A stretch of 64,000 nucleotides of DNA from contig NZ_JAJJMN010000001.1 in NCBI RefSeq assembly GCF_020905335.1, forward strand, positions 1,054,001-1,118,000, written 5' to 3'. A model generated the notes under the pieces. It worked only from the letters and a program-made list of their open reading frames with translations. It searched no databases and was not told where the DNA came from. The translations under genes were made by a program, and so were the position numbers. This stretch comes from Flavobacterium lipolyticum (GTDB lineage Bacteria; Bacteroidota; Bacteroidia; Flavobacteriales; Flavobacteriaceae). Positions 41,519 to 50,287 of the stretch are shown here, piece after piece. Within the stretch, counting starts at the first letter, position 1, and every line of letters begins with the position of its first letter.

Positions 41519-42484
41519 TTGATCACAAAAGAAAATATATTGGCGATCGCCAAAAAAACCATACTATCTGAAAGTGAAGCAATTACAAAGCTAATTGATT
41601 TTCTGGACGAAAATTTCTACGAAGCTGTCCAGCGCATTTACGAAACTAAAGGCCGATTGATCGTTACAGGCATCGGAAAAAGCGCCATTATTGCTCAAAA
41701 AATGGTCGCTACTTTTAACTCAACCGGCACACCTTCTATGTTCCTACATGCCTCAGAAGCCATTCATGGTGATCTGGGAATGCTTCAAAATGAAGACATC
41801 GTAATCTGTATTTCAAAAAGCGGAAACAGTCCTGAAATAAAAGTGCTGGTTCCTCTGTTAAAACGTTTCGGAAACATCCTGATTGGAATGACAGGAAATG
41901 TAACTTCATTTTTAGCTAAAGGCTCTGACTATGTATTAGACACAACTGTAGAAACAGAAGCCTGCCCAATCAATCTGGCACCAACCAGCAGTACCACTGC
42001 TCAACTTGTTATGGGAGATGCCTTAGCAGTTTGTTTGATGGAAATGCGCGATTTTAAACCTGAAGATTTTGCGGTTTATCATCCTGGCGGAGCTTTAGGG
42101 AAAAAACTATTACTTCGTGTTAAAGACATGATTGAGCATTCGTTAAAACCAATGGTTACTCCTGATACCTCAATCAAAAAAGCGATTTTTGAGATCTCTG
42201 AAAAAAGACTGGGTGTAACTGCGGTAATTGAAAATGATAAAATTATCGGAATCATTACTGACGGAGACATCCGAAGAATGCTAAATGACGTAGATACTAT
42301 TGCTGATTTAACTGCAAAAGATATTATGTCTAAAAATCCTAAAGTAGTGTCTTCTGAAACAATGGCGGTTGACGCTTTGAATATCTTAGAAGATTTTTCG
42401 ATAACACAGCTTATTGTTGCTGACAATGGAGAGTACAAAGGCGTACTACATTTACATGACATTTTAAAAGAAGGAATCGTATAA
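41519..42484 (+). CDS. kdsD: arabinose-5-phosphate isomerase (KpsF/GutQ family)
   Basis: A 321-residue SIS-CBS protein converting ribulose 5-phosphate to arabinose 5-phosphate, the first step to Kdo of lipopolysaccharide. I start at the TTG at 41519 ('LITKENILAIAKKTI'), the usual N-terminus; there is no suitable ATG. The SIS domain has 'GRLIVTGIGKSAIIAQKM', 'FLHASEAIHGDLGML' and 'ISKSGNSPEI'; two CBS domains fill about 200-320 ('LGVTAVIENDKIIGIITDGD'). It overlaps tatC by one base. Its placement near lptB fits envelope biogenesis. Confidence 0.93.
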   Translation: MITKENILAIAKKTILSESEAITKLIDFLDENFYEAVQRIYETKGRLIVTGIGKSAIIAQKMVATFNSTGTPSMFLHASEAIHGDLGMLQNEDIVICISKSGNSPEIKVLVPLLKRFGNILIGMTGNVTSFLAKGSDYVLDTTVETEACPINLAPTSSTTAQLVMGDALAVCLMEMRDFKPEDFAVYHPGGALGKKLLLRVKDMIEHSLKPMVTPDTSIKKAIFEISEKRLGVTAVIENDKIIGIITDGDIRRMLNDVDTIADLTAKDIMSKNPKVVSSETMAVDALNILEDFSITQLIVADNGEYKGVLHLHDILKEGIV

Positions 42485-43299
42485 TGGCAAAAAAAAACCT
42501 TGGCGAGATGTCATTTCTGGATCATCTTGAAGAATTAAGATGGTTATTGGTTAGAAGTACAATTGCCACTATGATAATGGCATTTGTGACCTATTTTATA
42601 AGTGACTATTTATTTGATAAAATCATTCTTGGTCCAACCCGACCTACTTTTTTTACTTATGTTTGGTTCTGTGATTTATCACACCAACTAGGCTTTGCCG
42701 ACAGCATCTGTATCACACAGCTGAATTTCATTATCCAAAATACAGAAATGGAAGGTCAGGTAAATATCTTTGTATGGATGTGTCTTTTAGCCGGTTTTAT
42801 TTTGAGTTTCCCTTATATTTTATGGGAAATCTGGAAGTTTATCAGTCCTGCTTTATATGAAAAAGAGCGAAAAAATGCCAAAGTATTTATTTTCACCTCC
42901 TCCTTACTTTTCTTTTTAGGGGTACTGTTTGGATATTTCGTCGTGATCCCAATGTCAGTAAATTTCGTTGCCACTTTTTCTGTGAGTGATGTTGTAAAAA
43001 ATCAATTCACATTAGACTCTTATATGGGAATGGTGAAAACAAGTATACTGGGAAGCGCTATCTTTTTTGAACTGCCAATTGCCATTTACTTTTTAACCAA
43101 ATTAGGATTAGTAACCCCTGAATTCTTAAGAAAGTACTGGAAATACGCAGTCATTATCATCTTGATTATCGCGGCAATTGTAACACCTCCTGACGTAGTG
43201 AGTCAAACTATAGTAGCGATACCAATGTTGCTTATCTACGAAGTGAGCATCCTGATTTCTAAGATTGTTTATCGAAATAAAATGAAAGAAAATGTCTGA
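42484..43299 (+). CDS. tatC: Sec-independent protein translocase TatC
   Basis: A 271-residue inner-membrane protein with six hydrophobic segments. The N-terminus 'MSFLDHLEELRWLLVRS' is the conserved TatC signature that binds twin-arginine signal peptides. 'PYILWEIWKFISPALYEKER' contains the conserved Pro/Glu loop, and the end is 'AAIVTPPDVVSQTIVAIPML'. The extra segment at about 50-95 before the second helix is a Bacteroidota feature. tatA/tatB are not in the window. Overlaps kdsD by 1 nt and the next gene by 8 nt. Confidence 0.96.
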   Translation: MAKKNLGEMSFLDHLEELRWLLVRSTIATMIMAFVTYFISDYLFDKIILGPTRPTFFTYVWFCDLSHQLGFADSICITQLNFIIQNTEMEGQVNIFVWMCLLAGFILSFPYILWEIWKFISPALYEKERKNAKVFIFTSSLLFFLGVLFGYFVVIPMSVNFVATFSVSDVVKNQFTLDSYMGMVKTSILGSAIFFELPIAIYFLTKLGLVTPEFLRKYWKYAVIIILIIAAIVTPPDVVSQTIVAIPMLLIYEVSILISKIVYRNKMKENV

Positions 43300-43645
43300 T
43301 ATCATAAAAGAATTTAATGATTACCGTTCTAAAATGAACGAAAAATTGCTGGCTGACAATAATAAAATTGTAAAAAGGATTTTCAATCTTGATACAAATG
43401 CTTATGCGCCCGGAGCTCTTGATGTTAAAACAAAAGAGCTTTTAGGATTAGTAGCCTCAGCCGTTTTGCGTTGTGATGATTGTGTAAAATACCATCTTGA
43501 AACCAGCCATAAAGAAGGCGTTACGAAAGAAGAAATGATGGAAGCTATGGGGATCGCAACTTTAGTGGGCGGAACCATCGTAATTCCACATTTGAGAAGA
43601 GCATACGAATTTTGGGAAGCTTTAGAAGAAGCTGAAACTAAATAA
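43292..43645 (+). CDS. carboxymuconolactone decarboxylase (AhpD-like) family protein
   Basis: A 117-residue helical protein with the AhpD-type redox motif Cys61-x2-Cys64 and His68 ('RCDDCVKYHLETSHKEG'), followed by 'EEMMEAMGIATLVGGTIV'. AhpD-like members act as alkylhydroperoxidases or disulfide reductants; true decarboxylases lack the CxxC. It overlaps the end of tatC by 8 nt and so is translationally coupled to it. The exact role is unknown. Confidence 0.92.
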   Translation: MSDIIKEFNDYRSKMNEKLLADNNKIVKRIFNLDTNAYAPGALDVKTKELLGLVASAVLRCDDCVKYHLETSHKEGVTKEEMMEAMGIATLVGGTIVIPHLRRAYEFWEALEEAETK

Positions 43646-43666
43646 TTGTTAATACGTTTATTTGTT

Positions 43667-43705
43667 GAATCGTTTATTTGTTAATTTGTAGCGAATAAAC
43701 GATTC
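43667..43705. repeat. 12-bp inverted repeat between the CMD and lptB genes
   Basis: GAATCGTTTATT at 43667-43678 and AATAAACGATTC at 43694-43705, loop 15 nt; a further palindrome CGTTTAAACG follows at 43709-43718. No T tail, so it is not a clear terminator; it may stabilise or process the mRNA. Confidence 0.7.
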
Positions 43706-43732
43706 ACACGTTTAAACGATTAAACTTAAAAA

Positions 43733-44473
43733 ATGAAATTAAGAGCCGATAATTTAATAAAAACCTATAAAGGGCGCAGTGTTGTAAAAGGAATTTCTGT
43801 TGAAGTTAATCAAGGAGAAATTGTAGGTCTTTTGGGACCTAACGGTGCCGGAAAAACGACTTCGTTTTACATGATTGTAGGATTGGTTAAACCTAATTCA
43901 GGGAACATTTATCTGGACGATCTGAATATTACCGATTATCCTATGTACAAACGTGCTCAACAAGGAATTGGCTATTTAGCACAGGAAGCTTCTGTTTTTA
44001 GAAAATTAAGCATTGAAGACAATATTCTAAGTGTTTTACAATTGACTAAGCTATCAAAAGAAGCGCAGATCGCCAAAATGGAAAGTTTAATTGAAGAATT
44101 CAGCTTAGAACACATTCGTACCAACCGTGGAGATTTACTTTCAGGAGGAGAACGTCGTCGTACTGAGATTGCACGTGCTCTGGCAACCGATCCAAAATTC
44201 ATTTTACTGGATGAACCTTTTGCAGGAGTTGACCCGGTTGCGGTTGAAGACATTCAGAGAATTGTAGCACAGTTGAAAAATAAAAACATCGGAATTTTAA
44301 TTACCGACCACAACGTTCAGGAAACTTTAGCCATCACCGATAAAACATACTTAATGTTTGAAGGTGGAATTTTAAAAGCCGGAATTCCGGAAGAATTAGT
44401 GGAAGACGAAATGGTTCGTCGTGTTTATCTGGGACAAAATTTTGAACTTCGTAAAAAGAAACTTGAATTTTAA
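43733..44473 (+). CDS. lptB: LPS export ABC transporter ATP-binding protein LptB
   Basis: A 246-residue ATPase that powers transport of lipopolysaccharide from the inner to the outer membrane with LptFG. Walker A is GPNGAGKT at 35-42, the signature is 'LLSGGERRRTEIARAL', Walker B 'FILLDEPFAGVDPVAVEDI' and the H-loop 'LITDHNVQETL'. 'YLAQEASVFRKLS' (Q-loop with coupling residues) and 'RVYLGQNFEL' are LptB-specific. It is in the same direction as kdsD-tatC, 87 nt after the CMD gene. Confidence 0.97.
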   Translation: MKLRADNLIKTYKGRSVVKGISVEVNQGEIVGLLGPNGAGKTTSFYMIVGLVKPNSGNIYLDDLNITDYPMYKRAQQGIGYLAQEASVFRKLSIEDNILSVLQLTKLSKEAQIAKMESLIEEFSLEHIRTNRGDLLSGGERRRTEIARALATDPKFILLDEPFAGVDPVAVEDIQRIVAQLKNKNIGILITDHNVQETLAITDKTYLMFEGGILKAGIPEELVEDEMVRRVYLGQNFELRKKKLEF

Positions 44474-44483
44474 GAAGTTATAT

Positions 44484-44534
44484 GTGAATGGTAAAAAGCG
44501 AAATGTAAATCACTTTTTACCATTTTTTTTTAAA
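44484..44534 (+). terminator. lptB terminator
   Basis: ATGGTAAAAAG / CTTTTTACCAT stem with a T9 tail, 15 nt after the stop codon. Confidence 0.88.
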
Positions 44535-44547
44535 TTTTACAATTAGC

Positions 44548-44772
44548 ATGAAATCAGAAGAACCGAAACCAACTCAGGAAGATTACGACAATTGGCATAA
44601 AGACCCAAGTAATTGGTATTTGGGCTGTTTTTACTACAACCCAAAAGACAAACGATTACTCCCTCCAAAAAGAATTCAATGGATGGGCTACACCATAAAC
44701 TTCGCCAATCCTTACTCCGTTTTACTTTTATTGCCGCTATTAATAATGATCGTTTTAGTTTTATTGAAATAA
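44548..44772 (+). CDS. DUF5808-type small membrane protein
   Basis: A 74-residue protein: N-terminal hydrophilic part, then 'SNWYLGCFYYNPKDKRLLPP', the DUF5808 signature (x-W-x-L-G-x-F-Y-Y-N-P-x-D), then 'IQWMGYTINFANPYSV' and a C-terminal transmembrane helix. Function unknown; in other bacteria the domain occurs in membrane proteins. It is only 13 nt after the lptB terminator and has no clear promoter of its own. Confidence 0.8.
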   Translation: MKSEEPKPTQEDYDNWHKDPSNWYLGCFYYNPKDKRLLPPKRIQWMGYTINFANPYSVLLLLPLLIMIVLVLLK

Positions 44773-44793
44773 ACCACCACTAAGACTGAATTC

Positions 44794-45654
44794 TTACTCC
44801 ACTGTTATAAACTGTAATTGCTCTAAATCACCGTTATAGATATTTACATCTACAGTGTGTTTAATTCCTGGCAAAGATGCTTTTTCGGTAAATTGCCAAA
44901 ATAACCAATCGTCTTCAATTTTCTCTCTATAGAAATTATAGTTCGCAATCCAGAATAAATATTCTCCAAATTCTTCTTTCAGGAAATCACCATAATAACG
45001 CTCTCCGGTATAAATAATCGGACGCACCTGATAATGCGCTTCAACCTTATTCAACCAACGTTTTAATCCTTTCTTCAAACTGTCTAATGACTGATTTTTA
45101 GGTAATCTTTCGATATCTAAAACCGGAGGCAGATCCCCTTTTTGTAATTTTACTGTTTTAATAAACAAATCTGCCTGTTCTATCGAATTTTCGTTGGGAC
45201 GGTAATAGTGATAAGCCCCTCGAATAATTTTATGTTTTTTCGCACCTAACCAATTGTGCATAAATTGTCGGTCTACTTTATTATTTCCTGCTGTAGCCCG
45301 GATAAAAACAAACTGAACCGGATATTTTTCTTCCAAAACCTCAACATCACTCCAATGCACGGTTCCCTGAAATTCAGAAACATCAATACCGATTACTTTT
45401 CCTTTGTGATTTTCCAGAACCTGAACATTTCTAACATCAGAAAGATGTTTTTCTACCGCATCCTCTTCCAGAACTTTATTTGATTTAAAGCCAAGATAAT
45501 AAGCCAATCCATCACGATAATGATAAACTGTTGCGAAAAAAAGCAGTACTAAAAAAGAGTAAATAATAAAACGAAGTCCGCTCGCTAAAATCGACCTCTG
45601 AGGTTTCGATCTACGGGAGTTAGAAGTTCTTCGGGTAGTCGTTTTTCTTGCCAT
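44794..45654 (-). CDS. glycoside hydrolase family 25 (lysozyme-like), membrane-anchored
   Basis: A 286-residue protein with a very basic N-terminus (ARKTTTRRTSNSRRSKPQR), one transmembrane helix (about 27-45) and a GH25 barrel from about 88. Catalytic acids are visible: Asp91 in 'GIDVSEFQG' and the Asp180/Glu182 pair in 'PPVLDIERL'. 'FVFIRATAGNN' and 'GAYHYYRPNE' are family hallmarks. It should cleave peptidoglycan in the periplasm. It follows pssA by 10 nt and is probably cotranscribed. Confidence 0.93.
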   Translation of the reverse strand: MARKTTTRRTSNSRRSKPQRSILASGLRFIIYSFLVLLFFATVYHYRDGLAYYLGFKSNKVLEEDAVEKHLSDVRNVQVLENHKGKVIGIDVSEFQGTVHWSDVEVLEEKYPVQFVFIRATAGNNKVDRQFMHNWLGAKKHKIIRGAYHYYRPNENSIEQADLFIKTVKLQKGDLPPVLDIERLPKNQSLDSLKKGLKRWLNKVEAHYQVRPIIYTGERYYGDFLKEEFGEYLFWIANYNFYREKIEDDWLFWQFTEKASLPGIKHTVDVNIYNGDLEQLQFITVE

Positions 45655-45664
45655 TCCAATAAAA

Positions 45665-46381
45665 CTACTTTTTCAAAAAGATATTATTCACTATTGAAAG
45701 CAACACATAAATAATAATAATTAACGGAATGGCCATGTACTGTAACAACACCACCAAAACCAGAGAAATCAATAAAAATACAATTTGCAGAACATTATCC
45801 TTTACCGTAAACTTTTTAATCTTTAAGGCAAACAATGGAATTTCGGCATTTAAAATATAAGCGCTGCATAAAGTAATTCCCAAAAGAACCCAATGATTGG
45901 TTAACATTTCAAATATTATCAATGAATCCGAGAAATCGATAACCAATGGAAGGCTTAAAACAAAAAGCGCATTCGCCGGAGTTGGCAAACCTATAAACGA
46001 ATCAGTCTGACGTGTATCAATATTAAAATTAGCCAATCGGTAACAAGAACCTAATGTTACAATAAATCCAAGAAAAGGAACGATTGTTAAGGCAACTTCA
46101 TTGTTCGGGTCAGCACTTTTTAAGAACAAACTGTACATTACATAACCCGGAACAACACCACTGGTTACCATATCTGCTAACGAATCTAACTGCAATCCAA
46201 GCGGACTTGAAACTTTGAACAATCGGGCAAAAAAACCATCAAAAAAATCAAAAAAGATCCCTAAGGAAACCATGCAAAAAGCCATTAAAAAGTTATCTTG
46301 AGAAACAAAAACAACAGCAATACAGCCGCAGAACAAGTTGATTAATGTGATTAAATTAGGAATGTGTTTTTTAATGTTCAT
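45665..46381 (-). CDS. pssA: CDP-diacylglycerol-serine O-phosphatidyltransferase
   Basis: A 238-residue membrane protein of the CDP-alcohol phosphatidyltransferase family. The full motif is D48-G-x2-A-R-x8-G62-x3-D66-x3-D70. About seven hydrophobic helices follow. It makes phosphatidylserine, the precursor of phosphatidylethanolamine. The opening 'MNIKKHIPNLITLINLFCGC' is typical of the Bacteroidota PssA. First gene of a pair with the GH25 gene. Confidence 0.94.
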   Translation of the reverse strand: MNIKKHIPNLITLINLFCGCIAVVFVSQDNFLMAFCMVSLGIFFDFFDGFFARLFKVSSPLGLQLDSLADMVTSGVVPGYVMYSLFLKSADPNNEVALTIVPFLGFIVTLGSCYRLANFNIDTRQTDSFIGLPTPANALFVLSLPLVIDFSDSLIIFEMLTNHWVLLGITLCSAYILNAEIPLFALKIKKFTVKDNVLQIVFLLISLVLVVLLQYMAIPLIIIIYVLLSIVNNIFLKK

Positions 46382-46544
46382 GATTTATATTTTTAACAAA
46401 TGGTGAAGGGCAAATTTCGTATAAATAAGCGACATTAATAGCAAAAATTTCTATTAAAATTCTCGCCTTTCAAAAGCTTCATAAGCATTTTCTCATGAAA
46501 AATTTAAGTTTTACAATAATTTCAATTAGATGAGTAAAATATTA

Positions 46545-46552
46545 TATTTTTG
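46545..46552 (+). promoter_or_regulatory. -7 promoter element of the PorV-like gene
   Basis: TATTTTTG, 41 nt before the TTG start codon. Confidence 0.55.
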
Positions 46553-46593
46553 ATAAAAATTAAAACAGACTCCGGTTTGCTAAAATATATCCG

Positions 46594-47661
46594 TTGAAGA
46601 AAATCTTTGTATTTGTATTATTGTGGAGTTGCACCTTACAGTATGCACAAACCGTTCGAAAATATTCGAATGAGTTTATGAATATTGGCGTTGATGCAGC
46701 CGCCTTAGGAATGTCGGGTGCTGTTGTCGCTTCTACAAATGATGTCAATTCCGTTTATTGGAATCCGGCTGGTCTTACTCATCTTGAGGATCATCAAATT
46801 TCGTTGATGCACGCCAATTACTTTGCCAATATTGCACAATACGACTACATTGGATATGCCAGTCCGATTGATGATAGAAGTGCCTGGGGAATTTCGATGA
46901 TTCGTTTTGGAGTTGATGACATCATGGACACCACTCAATTGATCGACAATCAGGGAAATATAGATTACAACCGAATCAGACTGTTCTCTACTGCCGATTA
47001 TGGTTTTACTTTTTCTTACGCGAGAAAATTACCTGTAGATGGTTTTCAGTATGGTGTAAATGCAAAAGTAATCAGAAGGGTTATTGGAAAATTTGCCAAT
47101 TCCTGGGGCTTTGGCTTTGACTTTGGTCTTCAATTTGAAAGAAATGGATGGAACTTTGGTTTGATGCTTCGCGATATTACCACTACTTATAATGTTTGGA
47201 ATATTGATGAAGAGGAATACAAGAAAATTGCCAATGCCATTCCGGGAGAAAACAACGAATTACCAGAAAGTACCGAAATTACTTTACCAAAAGCTCAACT
47301 GGGAGTTTCTAAAAAAATTGAGTTTCACGGCGATTACAGTCTTTTGGTAGCTACGAATTTAAACATGCGTTTCGAGCAAACCAATGATATTATTTCCTCA
47401 AAAGTCGTTAGTATAGATCCTGCTTTGGGGTTTGAGTTTGGTTATACTGATCTTGTATTTTTAAGAGCCGGAGCAGGAAATTTTCAAAATGTAACGCAGT
47501 TGGACAATACCGAAAAGTTAAATTTTCAACCAAACATTGGTCTTGGTTTTAAATACAAAGGCATTCAGGTCGATTATGCCCTGACTGATTTAGGAAATCA
47601 AAGTACCGCTTTATACTCTAATATTTTTTCATTAAAAGTAGATTTAGGTATCTTTAGATAA
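46594..47661 (+). CDS. PorV/PorQ-family outer-membrane protein (PorV2-like)
   Basis: A 355-residue outer-membrane barrel (FadL/PorV fold). The start is a TTG that gives a good signal peptide (KKIFVFVLLWSCTLQYAQ). Then 'EFMNIGVDAAALGMSGAV' followed by 'NDVNSVYWNPAGL' is the PorV hallmark. It is close to PorV2, annotated as a putative type IX secretion component distinct from the shuttle PorV (LptO). The following gene (DUF4105) lies 37 nt downstream on the same strand and may share its transcript. A role in type IX secretion is inference from family. Confidence 0.88.
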   Translation: MKKIFVFVLLWSCTLQYAQTVRKYSNEFMNIGVDAAALGMSGAVVASTNDVNSVYWNPAGLTHLEDHQISLMHANYFANIAQYDYIGYASPIDDRSAWGISMIRFGVDDIMDTTQLIDNQGNIDYNRIRLFSTADYGFTFSYARKLPVDGFQYGVNAKVIRRVIGKFANSWGFGFDFGLQFERNGWNFGLMLRDITTTYNVWNIDEEEYKKIANAIPGENNELPESTEITLPKAQLGVSKKIEFHGDYSLLVATNLNMRFEQTNDIISSKVVSIDPALGFEFGYTDLVFLRAGAGNFQNVTQLDNTEKLNFQPNIGLGFKYKGIQVDYALTDLGNQSTALYSNIFSLKVDLGIFR

Positions 47662-47698
47662 TATTTGTTAACTCTTAAACTTCTTAAAATTTTAAATT

Positions 47699-48835
47699 AT
47701 GAAAAATGTCCTTTTCAAAAAAACACTTTTTAGTTTACTATTATTATCAAGTTTTTTGGGTTACAGCCAAAATGTGCCCTTATCAAAAGAAGCTCAAATA
47801 AGTGTTATTACCTGCGGACTGGGTAATGAAAGCTACTCTTATTTTGGTCATACTGCCATTCGCGTCGCCGATCCGGCGAACACTATTGATGTTGTTTATA
47901 ATTATGGTAATTTTGATTTTAGAACACCCAATTTTGTCGCTAAATTCGCAAAGGGCGATTTACAGTATTTTGTCAGCGTAAGATCGTTTCCTGAGTTTAT
48001 AAACGATTATACTAACGAAAAAAGAAGTGTTTTCGAGCAGGAACTTTTCATCTCTCCAGATTTAAAACAAAAACTTTTTGACAATTTAAATGCAGCCGCA
48101 TTCTCTGAAGAACGATATTATACCTATAAATTTATCGACAAAAACTGTACTTCGATGGTGGTAGATGTCATCAATAAATCTTTAAATGCAAATATTGTAA
48201 CTAAAAAAGGAGATACGGCTGAAACCTACCGATCTATTCTGTTTCCTTACTTCAAAGATCATTTTTATGAGCAGCTGGGAACCAGTATTATTTTCGGAAC
48301 AAAAGTAGACCAGGCAGGTACGAAAATCTTTTTACCCTTTGAATTAAAAAACAGTTTAGAAAAAACTACTTTTCAAAACCAGCCTTTAGTAAGTAAAAGC
48401 AAAACGCTGCTAAGTTTTGAAAAAGAGATTCCAAGCTCATGGTGGAATAATATTTACACTTACCTCCTGCTATTGGCTTTTGTAGTTTTGGCACACCATA
48501 AAGTGGTAGATAAAATATATCTTTTTATCTTATCGTTAATAGGAATCTTTTTTATTACGGTTGGTTTTTATTCCCTTCATCAGGAACTGGCAATGAACTA
48601 TAATGTACTTTTATTAAGTCCGCTTTTATTGGTATTAATCCTCTTTTCGCTCTTAAAAAACAAAAGATGGTCGTATCGATTCGCAGTTCTACATTTACTT
48701 TTTTTGATCGTTTATACCATTTTCATGATCAACAAAGCACACTTCTTTATTGTTCTGCCCATGATCATAACTAGTGGATTTGTTTTGGTGAGAGTCGCTA
48801 TTCGAAATAAAAAACGTATTCCTATTATTATCTAA
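47699..48835 (+). CDS. DUF4105 / Lnb-type protein (putative lipoprotein N-acyltransferase)
   Basis: A 378-residue protein: signal peptide (cleavage near LGYSQ), a periplasmic DUF4105 domain (about 30-190) and four to five transmembrane helices from about 250. The domain has 'VITCGLGNESYSYFGHTAIR' with His51, and 'FIDKNCTSMVVDV' with Cys150, the His/Cys pair expected for a thiol-dependent papain-like enzyme. This family was recently described in Bacteroides as Lnb, acylating the N-terminal Cys of lipoproteins; I state that from memory. Follows the PorV-like gene. Confidence 0.85.
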   Translation: MKNVLFKKTLFSLLLLSSFLGYSQNVPLSKEAQISVITCGLGNESYSYFGHTAIRVADPANTIDVVYNYGNFDFRTPNFVAKFAKGDLQYFVSVRSFPEFINDYTNEKRSVFEQELFISPDLKQKLFDNLNAAAFSEERYYTYKFIDKNCTSMVVDVINKSLNANIVTKKGDTAETYRSILFPYFKDHFYEQLGTSIIFGTKVDQAGTKIFLPFELKNSLEKTTFQNQPLVSKSKTLLSFEKEIPSSWWNNIYTYLLLLAFVVLAHHKVVDKIYLFILSLIGIFFITVGFYSLHQELAMNYNVLLLSPLLLVLILFSLLKNKRWSYRFAVLHLLFLIVYTIFMINKAHFFIVLPMIITSGFVLVRVAIRNKKRIPIII

Positions 48836-48836
48836 T

Positions 48837-50231
48837 TTACTGTCCGCGATAAAACAGAACGGTAGTAATCGTTTTAAAAGTAATGCTCAAATCTAAAAAG
48901 ATACTTCTGTGCTTGATGTAGTATAAGTCGTACTGCAGTTTGATCAAACTCTCCTCTATAGATTCTCCGTAAGAATAGTTTACTTGCGCCCAACCGGTAA
49001 GTCCTGGTTTCACAACGTGTCTTGTTTCGTAAAAAGGCATTATACGGGCTATTTCTGCCACAAAAAATGGTCGCTCAGGTCTTGGCCCTATTACGGCCAT
49101 ATCACCCTTTAAAATATTAAAAAACTGTGGCAATTCATCGATTCTTGATTTGCGCATCATTTTACCGAAAGGCGTAATCCGTTTATCATTTGAAGTAGCG
49201 AAAACAATCCCATTAGACTCCGAGTTTTCTACCATAGTTCGAAACTTATAGATTTTAAAAACAACTCCGTTTTTACCTACGCGTTCCTGCGTGTAAAACA
49301 AAGTTCCTTTATTCGCTAACAAATTTGTAACAAGAATAACAGGGATAAACAGAAAACAAACCAACAGCCCTGTAATGGAGAACAACAACTCGATGAAACG
49401 AACAGAAAACAAGTATAATTTATTACTATTATTTCTGCTGAAGGGAAAGAATCTATAAAAATCGCGGGCTATATAGTGCACCGGAATACGCTGTGTTTTA
49501 CTTTCGTAAACCTGAGTATACTCTCTGATGATATTTCCTGATTCTAATAAGTGAAGCAATTGCTGGTATAAATCGGCTGTGATTCCATCTGTTTTTTGAG
49601 AAGCAATGACAATCTCCGAAACCCTATTACGAGCTACAAACTCTTCTAAATCTTTCTTTTTAACTTCTTTTACATAATGAAAGTTTGAATCTTCTTCTGA
49701 AATTGCGTCTGAATTTACAAAACCAATAATTTTATAATGCGGGTCAACATTCTCAAGTCCTAAAACCAATTCTTCCACCTGATTCTGATCACATATTAAA
49801 ACTACATTCTGAGAAAAACGATGTGACGCCAAAAAATAAACATAAAACAAACGCCACAATAACAATGTAACAAGTATCGTAAAATAAAAAATTACAATAA
49901 TTAATCGCTGCTTAGGTAATTCCGGAGATAAAATTGGAGTAAACAAATACGCCAGGCTTGAAGCTGTGGCCGTAAAAATTACACTTTGAAGAATTTGCAA
50001 CTGATTACTGGCTACCTGTAAATTGTACATTTCGAATATTACACCAAAAGTGTATACATAAGTCAGAAATAAAAGTATACCGGGAAAATTTCTTTTATCA
50101 AAAACAAAATAGTTATAATGAAATACTAAACTTAACAAGTATAATGCGGATAAAATAAAAACAACATCAAAAAGAAGAAGTAATACTTTTCTTTCCGAAA
50201 TTTCGAAATGCATTTTATGATTTGAAAACAT
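48837..50231 (-). CDS. polyprenyl-phosphate sugar-1-phosphate transferase (WcaJ/WbaP-like)
   Basis: A 464-residue inner-membrane enzyme that starts repeat-unit synthesis by linking a sugar-1-phosphate to undecaprenyl phosphate. Four N-terminal helices (about 10-130) precede a nucleotide-binding-like domain (CoA-binding_3, about 135-250), one more helix (about 275-300), and the catalytic domain: 'KIYKFRTM', 'RIDELPQFFNILKGDMAVIG', 'GPRPERP' and 'PGLTGWAQVNYSYG'. It is the last gene of the polysaccharide operon and its stop lies 1 nt from that of the convergent DUF4105 gene. Glucose or galactose as first sugar cannot be told. Confidence 0.95.
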   Translation of the reverse strand: MFSNHKMHFEISERKVLLLLFDVVFILSALYLLSLVFHYNYFVFDKRNFPGILLFLTYVYTFGVIFEMYNLQVASNQLQILQSVIFTATASSLAYLFTPILSPELPKQRLIIVIFYFTILVTLLLWRLFYVYFLASHRFSQNVVLICDQNQVEELVLGLENVDPHYKIIGFVNSDAISEEDSNFHYVKEVKKKDLEEFVARNRVSEIVIASQKTDGITADLYQQLLHLLESGNIIREYTQVYESKTQRIPVHYIARDFYRFFPFSRNNSNKLYLFSVRFIELLFSITGLLVCFLFIPVILVTNLLANKGTLFYTQERVGKNGVVFKIYKFRTMVENSESNGIVFATSNDKRITPFGKMMRKSRIDELPQFFNILKGDMAVIGPRPERPFFVAEIARIMPFYETRHVVKPGLTGWAQVNYSYGESIEESLIKLQYDLYYIKHRSIFLDLSITFKTITTVLFYRGQ

Positions 50232-50287
50232 TTAATAAGTTTGTTAGGGGCTTAAACTTGAGGCGAATATATTATAAAAAAAAGAAC

